NCBI GenBank assembly: GCA_037447605.1
Contig: CM074805.1
Coordinates: forward strand, 4,118,936-4,182,935
Length of the DNA: 64,000 nt
Origin: Zygnema circumcarinatum
Taxonomy: Eukaryota > Streptophyta > Zygnematophyceae > Zygnematales > Zygnemataceae
Reading direction: 5' to 3'
This document shows positions 22,749 through 36,100 of the stretch, in pieces. The first letter of the stretch is position 1, and every line of letters begins with the position of its first letter. Under the pieces are notes generated by a model, which worked only from the letters and a program-made list of their open reading frames with translations, searched no databases and was not told the origin of the DNA. A program made the translations under genes and the position numbers.

Positions 22749-24885
22749 ATGGGAAAGCCGGAGCTTTTGATATACAGTTTTGTTGCGCGAGGAAAGGTTA
22801 TCATTGCAGAGTACACGGCCTACTCTGGAAACTTTACGGCTATTGCAGCGCAGTGTTTGGAGAAGCTGCCACTGAACTCTGGCAGCAGTAAATTCACGTA
22901 TCCGGGAGACGGTCGGAACTTCAACTTCTTGGTAGAGAAAGGGCTCGGTACGAGCCGTTTCTCAATATCAAATCACCAGTGAAAAAAAATTGGCAGTGAA
23001 AAAAAATTGGCAGTGAAAAAAATCTACAACGCATTCCATTGAGACACGTTTTTTGTTAGCCTCGCAACGACGGTCTGCTATTTAGATGAATAAGTTGACA
23101 ATTAGAAATAATCACATTATATCAGCACTTGTTTTAATTCATAGCAAACCGGAATTCTTTTACAATAATCTGCCCATTGATATGTTAATGCATGGAGGGA
23201 TCAGTAGGTAGGAGCGGGGAGGGAGCAGGAGGGATGCCCTTGATTGCTCTTTGACGAGGATGATACATGCGTGTTCCTGCATGAGTTGCAGATTACGTTT
23301 ACGGACCGCTTATGACATTTTTTTGCTGATCTTTATTCTTTTTGAACAGTCTACTTTGTGCTAAGTGATGAAAGCTACGGAAAAACTCTGCCGTTCACTT
23401 TCCTTGCGCGCATCAAGGATGAATTTCAACGGAAATTCGCCTCAAAAGCGGAAAATGCGCCGGCCGGAAGCCTCAGCAAAGACTTCGGGTGCGCCATTCT
23501 CCCTACTCGTTCCAATTGCCTACACTCTCTACTACGTATCTCTCCCTTTCTTTCTCTCGCCCCCCTCTCTCTCGTTTTCTTACGATAGATTAAATTAAAG
23601 CAAGCCATATCTGACATCTCTGTGTATCTCTGTTATTGTACGCCAGTTCCTCCTGTTGTGAGAGAAATTGTAATTCTGCGATTGAGCAATTTCAGGAAGC
23701 TTGTGCTACCCCCTAGGTTTGTTTTGGATGATGGTCAAGTGTAGATAAATATTGGCTTCATGGTTCCATTTCCAGGCCAAAGCTGAAGGAGGAAATGAAG
23801 TTTTGCGAAGAAAATCCGCAGGAGCTGGACAGGATCACACAAGTTAAGGCTGAAGTCACGGCTGTGAAGGGAGTGATCATGCAAAACATTGAAAAGGTGA
23901 GGGCATCTCTTTCTTCGGAATGTTGTGTTGTTTCTCCTGTGTGCGGTAGCAGCAGCAGCAGTTGTGGAAGGCCAACGGAAACGTCTGCCGCTGAAAGTAG
24001 TACTGCAATGTTGACCAGAGTAAACGTTCGAAAGTTTTGAGGACGAACGAACGAACTGACCATTCACTGAAAATTGCAAATTCAAACTTGTTCCAATTAG
24101 TTTTAGGAACTTTTTCCATAATACCACCAAAGTAATCGTCGAATCAATCTTGGACGACCAAATAAAAGAGCATGCTGTCTGGCAAAAAAGATTTTTTTGC
24201 TCGATATACAGAAAGATAGTTGAAATTGTCTGAATGATTCGGCGTTTCAAACATGCTTTTGAATAATCTCAACATTGCATCCTCTCTCTGTGTAATGTTT
24301 ATGCCACTCTATGCCATGCTCTCATGCAATTTTCCAGAAATCAAAAGAAGCTATGCTCCTTCCCCCTTTTTTTTGGCAGCTTTTGGAGCGCGGCGAGAAG
24401 CTGGAGGTGTTGGTGGACAGAACAGATTTGCTTAGGAGCGGGGTGAGTTCCTACAAAACGCGATGTTTAACTATTCGACGGTTTTTATTGCTAAGGACTG
24501 TGATAGAGAGTGCTTTCAGATCGGGAGATTGTTCGTATTCTCACATAGAAAAAAAGGCATACCCCATTGGTGTTCCAAACACTCTGAAAGGTCCTGCTTG
24601 CGTTTATCTGCACATCAACTTATGGGAAGTTTTTTAGCTTTCTGAAAACCTCAGCGACAATGTCCCAGTGTCTGTTATGGGGGGGGGTCTACCACAATAA
24701 CCCTTTTTAACCCTTTTCCCCTCGCAAAAAATATGCAGGCTGAGAACTTCCAACGACAAGGCAAATCCCTCCAAAATAAGATGTGGTGGGAAAACGCCAA
24801 AGCCAAGGTCATGATTCTGCTCATTCTGATCATAGTGGCCATCATCATTTGGCTGACCGCCTGCAAAGGATTCGTGTGCCACTGA
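22749..24885 (+). CDS. VAMP7: VAMP7-type longin R-SNARE (plant VAMP71/72 family)
   Basis: Five exons, 22749-22947, 23350-23488, 23776-23896, 24380-24442 and 24739-24885, give 222 residues, the usual length. The protein is a vesicle SNARE that pairs with Q-SNAREs to fuse endosomal, vacuolar or secretory vesicles. Residues 1 to about 115 form the longin domain ([17 protein letters not shown], then [20 protein letters not shown]). The SNARE motif (about 125-185) contains the ionic-layer arginine in [11 protein letters not shown] (R157) and the conserved DRTDLL. A single C-terminal membrane anchor (about 198-215, [16 protein letters not shown]) ends in a short luminal tail. A WWENAK motif precedes the anchor. 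Every splice phase fits. The sequence does not separate VAMP71 (vacuolar) from VAMP72 (plasma membrane) with confidence. Confidence 0.95.
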
Positions 24886-25718
24886 TGCGAATTGACGCCC
24901 TGGACAAGCCCATAAACATGTTACATCATATTTCGCAGATGAACTTTTCACACGTAGAGCGGGCATGAGATTGGTACTCGATGTTGACCGGTTGTAACAG
25001 ATGTTGATGGCTGCATCAACATGCTGAGAGTGAGCGAGTTAGTCGCTACCTCCCTTCGTAGAAGATGGGCCTACTGAGTGGGTCTGAAGCTGAAATTGAA
25101 ATTGGAACGCGACAGATTGTAGCCTCTCAGATTAAGTATTCGATAATTTGCTTATTTTTTTCGACGTTGAATTTCGTGTTGATTGTTTACCATAAAGAAA
25201 GGCACATTCAGATTTTTGTGATCCATTTTCACCTGTTGTCTTGACTAGCGATTTGTTGAACAACATTGAAGCTTGCTTCTGGGTAGGTTGAGCGTCCCTT
25301 TGTCAACGAAAGAGCGTTTTTTAAACCTTCACCTTACCAATGGGTTCACCCACGTTTGCTTTCAAACGTCACAGATGGCACTTGTAAAATCTAAAGAAAG
25401 GGCAGAATCAACACTAAATACTCCAAAGTCGGTCGTTTCCTCGTCAACAAACAAAAAGATGCCACCGCAGAAAAAAATCACCTAAAAGATCAATACCAAA
25501 CTTAAAAATGAATTCCCTTATAACAAATAACTTGGAATTCCTGAAGCTCACCCTCTTGAGAAACGAGAACAGGCGAAGGGAGGACAAAACCTAGCAATCA
25601 TTGAAAGCCCTTGGGTTGAGGGTTGGGGTTTTAAGGTTTAGCTATATACAAGCATTAAGCAAAAAGCATGTACATGCCATTCAGGACTTTGAGAATTCGC
25701 CCAATCCGCAGCCCATCC
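24886..25718. other. Intergenic region between convergent VAMP7 and CHUP1
   Basis: Both genes end toward this stretch, so it should contain their 3' UTRs. Nothing else is recognised. Confidence 0.45.
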
Positions 25719-28700
25719 TCATCCAGCAGCTTCCTCAGCAATGGGATCCTTCGCTTCGTCGTTGTGGGTAGTACTCCCCTTGGTGGGCCCCACAGAGGAG
25801 CTGGCTTCTGCTCCGCTGCCATTTGGCTTCCCAGCCGCTTCATTTTGAGGGGCTGCCTCCGCCTTGCTACTGCTGCCGGGCATGTTAGCTCTACTCCGAA
25901 GCGCCTCAAAGGCGCTCATACTCTCCTGATCAAAGCCTCCTGCAAACTGCAACACGAATGCAAAAGGATCGAAATGATGAGATAAGGGAAGGAGTGCACC
26001 TATCGTGTGCGAGAGGACTTGGAAAGACGGGGACTATTCGTCAAGTGTGACCGAATGAGGTATGGAGAGGAGGAAATCATGCTAGTGCCGAGTCTCCGGC
26101 AGCTCACCTGGTGGACTCTAAACGCAAAGCGCACGCCTTGCAGCAACAGGAATTCACGGAGAGGCTCAGTCTCCTGCTGCTTGCCCAGCTTGTCCAGCTC
26201 TTCTGTCACACACTTCATATAGCGCCGAGCAAGCTTTACCGAGTTCTCCTTGATCTGAAGCATGGAAAGCATGCAACCTCAGGATCCGAACATCAAAAAA
26301 ATAAAAAAAAGGCAACAAGCTGATTTCCAGATTACGACAGTTCCCAGTAGAGCTAAGACTGATTAGAAATACATGTTCTGATTGTTACTTTGACAGTGAG
26401 GTTTTCCTTCCACGGGCTCCCCTGAAACCCTTAAGAAAATCAATTGTCCTCCACATGCTTCGTTTCTTTTCGGTATACTATGGTTAGTTGATGTGCACCT
26501 TGCCAACGAGGCCAGCATCGGTCATCCACTGTGTTGGAAGTTTCAATTCTCTGCAGCGAACCATGGCGGTATCTCTATTGCGAAGAAGCGCCATGATGTT
26601 CTGCTCCGCCCTGGAGACATCACATACAAGACACGACCCATTAGTTATGGCTGCCACTTCAACATGGAATAAAGTCAAAGTCAAATCCTGGCCCTCTCAA
26701 TGGTGGAGATTTCGAAGCAAATGCCGTAAAGAGTTTCACTACGCAAGGCCAAGCCAAATTTTGGAATGCAAGTGGTCATGGAGACGAAAGATAAAGTACC
26801 CTTCCCACATGTACGAACACAACAATCTCCAACTTATTCAGAAATGTCAAATAGACGATTGTTTTTCAGGGGAAGGAAGAGGGTTTCCACACCCAGAGAC
26901 GGCTGCTGTTGCGGCTTATTTTATATGGAATAAATCCACAGTTACACTCCCAGCACTATGATGCAATTCTGAGCTAGTGAGAACCTAAATACACAAAAAG
27001 GCTTCAATGTTTGTAAATTCCATAAAACATTACACATGCTGAATAGATGACGTTTAGATCACGGAATTACGAAACTCCAGCAATACACGACGAGCATCAG
27101 ATTTAAAGCAGACTCGTCTCTTCATGCAACATTGCATCCGTGGCGCATAACGTCATTCGTTCTCTGATGAATAACCCCTCTTACACAGAACATTACCACA
27201 AAAAGTTCGCAGAAAATGACACTACCAAAGGTGGACAAATGGCTCACTTTTCCAACATAGCCTGCATTTGTTTGAGGGCCGAGTCCAATGGTACTTGTGG
27301 ATCATCCTCCCCACAGTCTCTGACTTCCTGCTCAAGGCGTTGGAGGTCAAGGTATTCAAACGCTGCTTCTCGCATGGCGTCTGCTTTAGCATCCGGCCAG
27401 TCAAAGTGTTTCAGTACTGCACGTTCATCGACCTGGTTCAAACAAAACAAAGAACCCCGCACCACTTTCCCATGAGAGCAGCGATGGTTCACCAACACAT
27501 CTAATAGAAGATCTGAATAATGGAAGAAATTTGTCGCTCCAAAAACAACTGTCTTCTCAATCTTACAAAAGTCACTACGGCTTGGCTGTGTGGTTCAACT
27601 GGAAATGCGGGTAGTTAACGCCATTAGCAAGAAGGTCGTTGTAGAGAACATAGAGGAGGCATTGAACGGTAATGGGGCATCCATACGAGCACTCCCAAAG
27701 TACAGCTCTTGGGGGACACACACAGCTATCACTGAGGTTACCGTAGTCCTAGTGCTATAAGAGTTGCCAGGGCCAGGATGCCCATCACTCACCAGGAAGG
27801 AAAGCTCCTCGTCCAGCCAGCTCACGAAGGCCACCACATCATTTATATCGGTGTAAGCGGCATCTCTCACAGCCTTCCCCAATGAATTCACAAAATCCCC
27901 TTGCGTTTCCACATCGTGCTTGACCTGATACACAGAAACCACATGTGATTCTCCCCTTCTATGAGAAAGAGCAGCCACTGTACACATACAGTCCTGTCAA
28001 GCACACTAGGACTAGTATGTGTACTACATACTACTTATACATAAATAGGCAGCAACCAAACGATAATGCGGATAATTGCAACCGATAGAATTGGGCTGGA
28101 AGAACTCACGGCCAGCAAGTGGGAAGATCGATTCTCAATCTCTCCAATCATGTTATTCCGGGCGTCTGAGAAACTTTTCCCACTTGTGCTTTCACCACTT
28201 GACACTGTCGTAACACCGTTCTCTTTCTTCATGAGAGCCTGGTAAAACGACACCAATTCAGGTGCCCTGTGCATTCCACTGCCCCCTTTTCCCTTTCCAC
28301 CTTTTTTGAAAGGGGGAGGCGGTGGAGGTGGGGCACCTGGGGGGCCTGGGGGGCCTGGTGGCTTTGGAGGTCCTCCTGCAAGGCGAAGAGGAGGCGGAGG
28401 AGGTGGTGGAGGAGGGGGGCCGCTGCTATTTCCAGCCGCTTTTGGGCCGCTAAGGGGAGGGCCACCAGGGACCGGTCCTGAACTGGGAGGTGGAGGGGGC
28501 CTGGCAACCCTCGGTTCCCTTTTCTCAAACTCTGCAACAGCAGGGGCCTTCTTTGGAACCGCTGGAAGTGCTTTACCCTTACTCTGGTCATCATTCACCA
28601 CCCTTCTTTCTGTACCGGGTCCTAACATATTCCCCAATAACGGGAACAGTCGCTGAGCATCGGGACCTTTCTTTGATCTTAATGACAATGACGAGCTCTT

Positions 28701-31700
28701 GGAGGGTCTTTTGCTCCTATCCTGTGATGGTTCCGGCCTTGACACCTTCGTGTGTGGTTCTGGCCGAGAGACTTTTATCGCAGGCAGCTTCTGCTGCGGT
28801 TCTGCGGACGTATGGTTCGCAGCAAGTACATTCTTATTCTCCACCGATCCATTTCCTTTTTCGACAAGGTTACCTCCGCGTTCAACAGGGTTACCTCCGA
28901 GTTCAACAAGGTTACCTCGACTTTCCACAAGGTTACTTGCTCCTACTTCAATTACCTCATTAACGCCTCTCACTACCTCACTTGCATAATCCGCTATATC
29001 ACTTGGACCTCCCACTTCCTCAATATCAAAGCCAATAACATTGTCAATGCCGATCGCATCAGGCTCTGCACTTGGCTCTTGAGAGGCATCAACAGTTTCA
29101 CCGTGGCCTACATCAACAGCAGCACCTTGACCTACATCAACAGCAGGGCCTTGGCCATCAACTGCATCCTCCAGATGCCTTGACCTGCTCCTTCCCCATC
29201 CCCTGAGCTTCCTGAGGAGTTTGGAACTCATCTTTTGCCTGTCAAACGATCCCCGACTCGACGTTTCCTCTGATATTGAGAGGCTGTCGTCAGTGTCGAG
29301 TGTTGAAGCCGAGCCAGTGGACATTGTGTCGTCATCACTCAGTGCGTCAGGCTCAGCGAGCTCCGGAGCATGCATAGCCAGCATGGTGGGAGCCACATAT
29401 GATGACATCAGCTGCTTTGCCAGGTCCTGCATCCAGACCAGTCCAGACAATGTCCATGATGAGTTGGGGAGCATCATGGCTAAGAGACTCAGCTGAACAA
29501 GGCCTAGGAATTACAAGAAAGTCCTTAAAGTCTTGCTTACAAGTTCTTCACAAACATGTATTTCAAATGATTGGTAGACTATGTGCAGCTAATGTAATAT
29601 AATCCTTTCCTAGTATCAATACATCCAATCTTCACAAAATCAACTTGATCTACAACCATAATGAAAAGCAAAACATAAGCCTCTACTGGGGAACGGCTTG
29701 CAATAGAACATTTAGTCTTGGATTTCCGGATTAGCAGAAAACTCCCACCTGCGACCGAGGGCTCAAATCCTTGTTCAGGTCAAGTGCAGTTGCCCTCCCA
29801 GGAGCCGCTTTTAAATTGCGCAGCTCGTAGCGTAGACAAGCGTTCACCCAACGTAGGTACACCATCTCCTCCACCTCCGTAAAACGGCCACTTTGCATGC
29901 TCTCCAGTTGGGATACCAAGTCTGCCACACGCTGCCGCAGAAGGACGGCCTCTGCTTGGAGGGTCCGTACCTCCTGAAACTGCAGCACCCTTCCACAACA
30001 TTCTCATAGATGCAGGGCAATATCTGAAGTTCTGGCCAGAGGCCAGCAGTCTCGAGCTTACAGACAGCAAACACAGTGAAGCCTGATGGGCGCGGTGCTT
30101 GATCCCAACTTGGCCAGCTAGTAGATTGAAAAACGAATTCTCATTTCTACTACCCTTTTCGCAATGGCTTCTTGGAACGGAACCTCGTGAATTTTATGAG
30201 CCAACTCATCTGCACTTCTGAGTTTGCGCTTCCTCTTTTAACATATATTAGCCAATTTGATGAAATGGTAACGAACACCCGGTTGCCAGGCATCCTATGA
30301 ATTGTGTTATATTTCAAGGCCGCAGCAAACACCCTTCCACAAATTGTACCAGTTGAAATGGGCACACTCACATCTGAGCCATTAATGCGATCAAGGTGAG
30401 CTTGGTATTCGGACAACTGTACGCTCATCTTCCGCTTTTGCAGCTGAAGATCCTTGAAATTCCGTCGCAACTCCAGAAGCTCAGTCTCAGTTTCTTGAAG
30501 CTTCTGCAGCTCCGGCAGCAGACCTACTGTCAGTTCACCCACAGCAAGGCTAATGGGCAGGCGGTGAAACGTGGCTCTTGTTATGCGATGCAAATGGGTG
30601 ACGGGCTCTCATGCAAGTTCCCTGGGGAGAAAAGCGCCAGAAGCCATAATTTTGTTAATAAGCAAGTTTCGGATCCATGCAACCCTGGAATCTGTTACAG
30701 GAATAGGCAGGAAAAGCATTTCTCTCACCTGCTGGGTCCTTTCATACTCCTCCTCCTGCTCCCTCAGCTTTGCTTCCCGACTAGCTAGCTGTTCTTCTTG
30801 TGCTCTCAGCCCTGCTAACTTCTGTTTGGCCAGCAGGAGCTCTGAACTCGACGATAAATTCCAGACCTGTTTCTGTAGCTCTGCCTCCCTTGCCCGAGCT
30901 TCACTGAGGTCATTCTCCACCTTCTCTAGAACCAGCTTGTTTGCGCGGAGAACCTGCAGTGACCATCACACAACTACCAAACTGCCAAGATTAGCTAGAC
31001 ATACGTCACCACGAGAGTCCTGAGCCCAACTGATCAAAATTTCAACAAGTCTAATTCGCTTTCGTCTGCTTGATGACAAGGCTGTACATGATAGGTGTGA
31101 TAAGAGCCTGCTATCTCCCACATCCATTCATGCCATATGGATTATCCTATGTCTCTAATCTCTTGAAGATTGCACATAACAAATTTTACAGACATGTCAT
31201 CTCAGGCACGGCGAGTCCATTTGCTAACTTTCAAAAAAACTCAACACTAGTCGACAATGCACTTGAACTAGTCAACAGTGTTGATCCCCTGTAATGCTCG
31301 CGTAACACAAAACAAGATGGTTTGAAAATTAGTTCATAAGATAAAACAACAAGCAATCCAAGTCAGAAGTGATGAAGACTACAATAAGCACATACTCTTA
31401 AAGTGGAAAAGCTTTAGACATACCTGTAGCTCCTCGTCCTGTTCGTGTACTCGCCCTCTCAGGTCCCACAGCTCCAAAGTCTCATCACTTGGTGTATTTT
31501 CCAGCTCTATGCTCTCGTCCATTTTAGGATTACTTGCCAGATTACTGTCGTAATCTCGCTCATCTGCCTCCTCAACCTCAAAGAGATCCTCCCCTGACAT
31601 AAGGCTCTCAAGTTCTGGGAGGAGCAACGCTGAGAAGTCCGGCTCATTTTCCTGCATACATCACGGGTCGATAGTGAGGGGGAGAGTTTAACGGGTGACG

Positions 31701-32410
31701 AATGTACGTTTGCATGAAACACTTTAACAATGAAGTCTGCCATTCAGGGAGAGTACGAGAGGATTCAAAAAAAGTGATGAACAACCAAAGCTTTTGAAAT
31801 AAGAACTTGCACATTCTATGCATAAAGTTAAGCTGTACATAGTAAAACGGAGTTCAAAAAAGACGTAGAGTGCAAGATGTCTGCTAGTCCTCACCTAAAA
31901 ACGTTTCGAGAAACTGGAACAAGCATTGGCTTAATAACCTACAGGAATATGCGCGCTAACAGAAGCAAAAGAACACTAGGCCGACATGACGGTTCAGTTC
32001 CCTCTCTCACCTTTTCTTCATTTCCTCGGCTAACTTCTGCATCCAAAAAAGCCGACAGCCGCGCAAATGCTCCAATTCAATGCCAGGAAAAATGGCACTT
32101 AACGCGAGAAAATAAAGAATCTACAAAAACGAAACAAGAACGAGTTTCTAGTGGCAATCTAGCACAACAAACAATGCCACTTTTCAAAGCGAAAGGACCA
32201 TACAATGTAGCGATTCAGATAAAGAGAATTCAACACCTGTCTGATGAATGATAACAATGCAGAGTATTGCAATTTTTTGGACCTGCAAAAGAAAGAAAGG
32301 CTACAGCGGCTACCTTTTTTGGCTTTAAACGGGGCTAAACCGCGCAAAAAATTGCTGGCAACAAAGCCAGCGACAGAACAAGTGACGGCAATGGCCAAGC
32401 GGTCAGCCAT
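25719..32410 (-). CDS. CHUP1: CHUP1-like chloroplast positioning protein (actin-linked)
   Basis: Twelve exons read leftward, 32410-32314, 32036-32011, 31651-31424, 30953-30729, 30503-30372, 29973-29749, 29426-28110, 27924-27793, 27432-27248, 26610-26499, 26254-26108 and 25946-25719, giving 1,017 residues (Arabidopsis CHUP1 is about 1,000). CHUP1 sits on the chloroplast outer envelope, binds actin/profilin and drives light-dependent chloroplast movement. The N-terminal hydrophobic anchor (residues 1-30, MADRLAIAVTCSVAGF) and an acidic region (LLPELESLMSGEDLFE) match the family. A coiled coil follows (about 105-275), containing VLRANK and the hallmark RFTEVEEMVYLRWVNACLRYELRN. The large exon (312-750) carries an LRKLRGWGRSRSR patch, a short NLVE-GG repeat and a profilin-type polyproline region. 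The conserved C-terminal domain starts HRAPELVSFYQALMK and runs through ARNNMIGEIENRSSHLLA, FVSWLDEELSFL and FDWPDAKADAMREAAFEY to REFLLLQGVRFAFRVHQFAGGFD. All phases fit. Confidence 0.96.
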
Positions 32411-33125
32411 TGTTGACCCTATTCACAGAAATTCTTTAAAACAAAAGCAGGGAGCGAGGCCGCCCGCGCATTCGTTCCTTCCAAGCACATTCAAAGTGAG
32501 GCAAGGGCGCCTGTGCAAGGCAGGGCCTCGCCCAAACGGAGCGGATCCACCCACGCGGAGTTCAACATCAGCCCAATCATCAACTCGCGATCCCCAGCGT
32601 TCGCACTCTTGGTGGATCCAACTGGTACCCTGCTGAACCTGTGGGAGTTTAACCAAGTCGAGGTTCTAATTCATCCATAGGACAGTACAAGTGGACTTTG
32701 AACTTAACAAATCTACGAGGCAGATCAACTTAAAAAAAACCTTCCATATGGCCGTATGCCTCCGGATGAAGAGTTGAATGCCAAGATCCAGGTCCACTCG
32801 TTGGAGGTCAAGGTTCAACCGTTAAGTAGCCGTTGCGACGAGCAAAGCCGAAAAGCGCGATTCGCGGTATCCATGTTGACGAATCAGCGTTCCACGTGGC
32901 AGATCTAGGGTCGGTGGATCCGCGAAGTCCTCCCAGGATCCGCCGTCGGCGCCGAGTTTGCAAACCGCCGGCGAGTTTGTGAACTGCGGCCAAAGTTGCA
33001 AACCAGCCAACCGCTGGCAAAGGTTCAAGCCGCACCACTCCAAACTTGAAGCAGTTTGGCTCTTGGCAGAAAGTAGCTTGGAGGGCCACTGGGCCAGCAG
33101 TAGTCAGCAGGCGTTCAGATAGAAG
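32411..33125. promoter_or_regulatory. Divergent promoter region between CHUP1 and the JmjC gene
   Basis: The two genes start back to back, 715 bases apart. The region contains a loose repeat of GTTTGCAAACC/GTTTGTGAACTGCGG/GTTGCAAACC-like words at about 32955-33060 and a GGTTCAAC word at about 32812. No TATA box or exon is clear. Confidence 0.4.
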
Positions 33126-36100
33126 ATGAGCTCAGGCTGTGAAAAGGATATCTTGCGCTTTGAAACCATACCAAATAGAGGCTTGTTTGAAGCATCATGT
33201 GTTCAGCGCAACTTCCCTGCAGTGAGCTCAATAATACCCGCGAGCCAGGAAAGATGCTGCATTGCTTGATGTATCCAGAGTTTGAACCATCCAACCTGCA
33301 AGGCTCTGCAGATTGTAGCCGAACATAACTCACATGCCTGCCTCGTCTACACCTAAATTGAGTGGCTGGATGGGAATTGGTGGAGGTTTTGAGAGGGGCA
33401 AATGTTCATTGGCCGGCATTGGATAAATGGAATCCAGTCAATGGAGGCCTGGAGTATCTCAAGGTGTGCGAAAGGTGGCAGTTACCTTTTTCTTCATTCA
33501 CGTCTTAGCGAAAGCAATGCAAACATGTCACTTCCGACCTTAGATGCCAAGCTACGACTTGAAATGGAAAGGCAATAAATTTCAGTTTGTTGTGTTTCAA
33601 GCTCGTTCGTTTCTAACTCAGCCTTAAGTTCTGCCGACTATTTTATCCGCTTACGCTTAAGCATACTTGTGCCCTTATTGATGAGGCCCGTATATGTTCG
33701 TGGTTCGTTTCCAAAAGAAAAAAACATTTTGTTAGGCTGGGACGGTGTAATTAGTTTTCAAGATGAGTCATTTTGTTTATTTTTATTTTTTATTTTTATT
33801 CCCGTTTGTATAAAGCCACTCTATTTATTTATCTTGCACGAAGGTGCAGGGTCTTGCCGGTGATGCAAAAGTTCAGGCAATGGCGTCCTCCCAGGGTTCA
33901 ACATTCTACGGTGCCATTGGACGGCACGAAAGAGTAAGCCATCGCTTCGTCGCTTAGCCGATTCGCCGTTTTGTAATGCTCCAGTTTGTTATGCGGGAGA
34001 AAGTCAGAGAGCGCAATCGGAAGTAACTCCATACCATAGTTGCTGAATGTACTTCAACATTTTGAAACCAAAGCTAATGCTTGGAAAGTGCGAAAGACAA
34101 ACTGTCTTCACTGAATGAATTTAGATGGGATCAGTTATCCGTGTTTGAAGAATGCTCTGCAAACAGCTGTGCAGAGGTTCGAACTTCCGGGACTCGCGAA
34201 GAGTTCTCGATGATACTAATTTTGTAGGTTCTTTGATTGTTATTGGTTCAGATCGAGGCACAGTTTAAAGACATTCTCAACCTTGCTTCAAACACTCTTG
34301 GAAATGGAACGAATGAATCTTCAAGGATGTTGGACATGGAAAAGGAGAGCGCTGCTCATCCAGTCTCCTCTCAGGATGGTGAAGGGTCACATTCAACATC
34401 CAATGAGACGGAGTTACGAGAGGGGCTAAACATTTATCTTGCACAGGTGCGTGGTAGTCCAGTGTCAGAAAGTGTTTCTACAGCTTGCCTTTCTGCATCC
34501 CGCTGCATGTAAGCAGAAAGAGGGCCGTACGTAACCCATCAGACTAGCCAGGAGGACACATTCGCCCAATTGCAACCTTATCCCGGGACTGACTTCGAGA
34601 CAGTGTTCGCCTTCTCAAATATCTTTGGTTATGAACGGATAGTTGTTTAAGTCACCTTGCGCTTATGTATCTTCAGGTTCAATATCATCGGACAGGTTTC
34701 ATATGGAATCCGAACGCTCTCTGAAGAAGAGTAAAAAATGCTGCAGTGGTTTTTGACAGGTTTCTTAACATCTAATGGGTGACCTTTATTGCCATTCCCA
34801 GGCTCCTATTTTGAATCGTGGAGAAGCCAACGCGTCAGCCAGTCTGCACAAGTTACTCCAAGATCTTTCTATTGTGAGGCTCTCTCGTGGAAGCTGGATG
34901 CTTTGGCCCTTGATGAATAGTGCTTCTGAACATGGTGTCTTACCATTCATCCCATTGCAAACTTTCCTGCAAATTTGGCATTAGATTGCGTGTTCTGTTT
35001 TGTCTTGGCCTGGGACTAAGGCCATGGCCATGTCCGTTGCTATATCCACGGCCATGCCCATGCCCCTACCATGCTCCCTGGCCCAGATCCGTGCCCATGT
35101 TCATGCTCAGATGCTGGGTCAGGCCTATGCTTGCCATTCTGCCCACTGCTCATCCGGCTACTGCTGTGATGACCATGCCAAAATCTGACGTCATTGTGTC
35201 ATGGCGTCATGGGCGTGTTGCTGTCATGGTGCACGTTGATTAGCTTATACAGTTGCCGCAGTCATTTTCACTTTCTTTGTTTGCTTATAGGTGGTAATTT
35301 TCCAGTCTTGTGTGGGGAGTAGGGGGTGGAAGACAAAATGATGTAGGCACATTATAGAAATCGTTTGATGATTGATCGTGTTTGCGTATGATGCAGCCAA
35401 ACTGTATAGATGAAGAAATCGTGGCGAGTATGAACTTGTGGATGAGTGTCACTGGGTCACGGTCGAGCACCCACTACGATCCATTCCATAACTTGCTTTG
35501 CCCAATTGTTGGCTCAAGACGTGGTAAGCTTCACGACGGCAACGTCTATGCCTTCTATAGCGATGACATGTCACGTTGTGTAGACTGGTTGATTGTGCAA
35601 TTAATGGAAGTTTAGGAAGGCAGCACCTTGTTCTCAAGATTTGAAGCGGAATACTTTCAGGGGATGCTTAAGTAGACTGAGGCTTGTGCTTGTGTGGCAG
35701 TGACACTTTGGCCCCCTTCGTCTACGCCTTACCTTTACCCTCTCGCCCTACACGGTGAAGCGTCTAACCACAGGCAAGTAATGCTAATCTCTGTAATAAC
35801 TTAGCTTTTCCAACTTACCTTGGACCTGACATGCACATTATATGTATCTGCATACAATTTGCAATGCCTTTAAGGCTTGTTCTGTTTAGAGTTCTACGGA
35901 TTTTCTCTCCCTTTTTTTCTTCTCGTTTTCTTATGAAAAGCAAGGATGGAGCGTTTGCATCATTCCGCAACGAAGTCTTGCATTGCTCAAGCGAGGGGCT
36001 TCTGATTGTTTAATGTTAAGGGTTCTACTTCTACTTTTATAAAAAAGGTGTAGGGGTGTCGGTCCTGGAGTAGCGCCTAAAGTGTGGCTCTTACTATTCA

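Noticed and set aside
34252-34446. Reading the JmjC gene as starting at the Met at 33880
   Set aside because: Upstream exons 33126-33221 and 33386-33463 join in phase and supply the expected JmjC N-terminal sequence, so 33880 is an internal Met.
35397-35773. GT donor at 35778 for JmjC exon 7
   Set aside because: It would leave phase 0 before an exon that needs two carried bases, breaking the frame. The GC donor at 35774 restores it.
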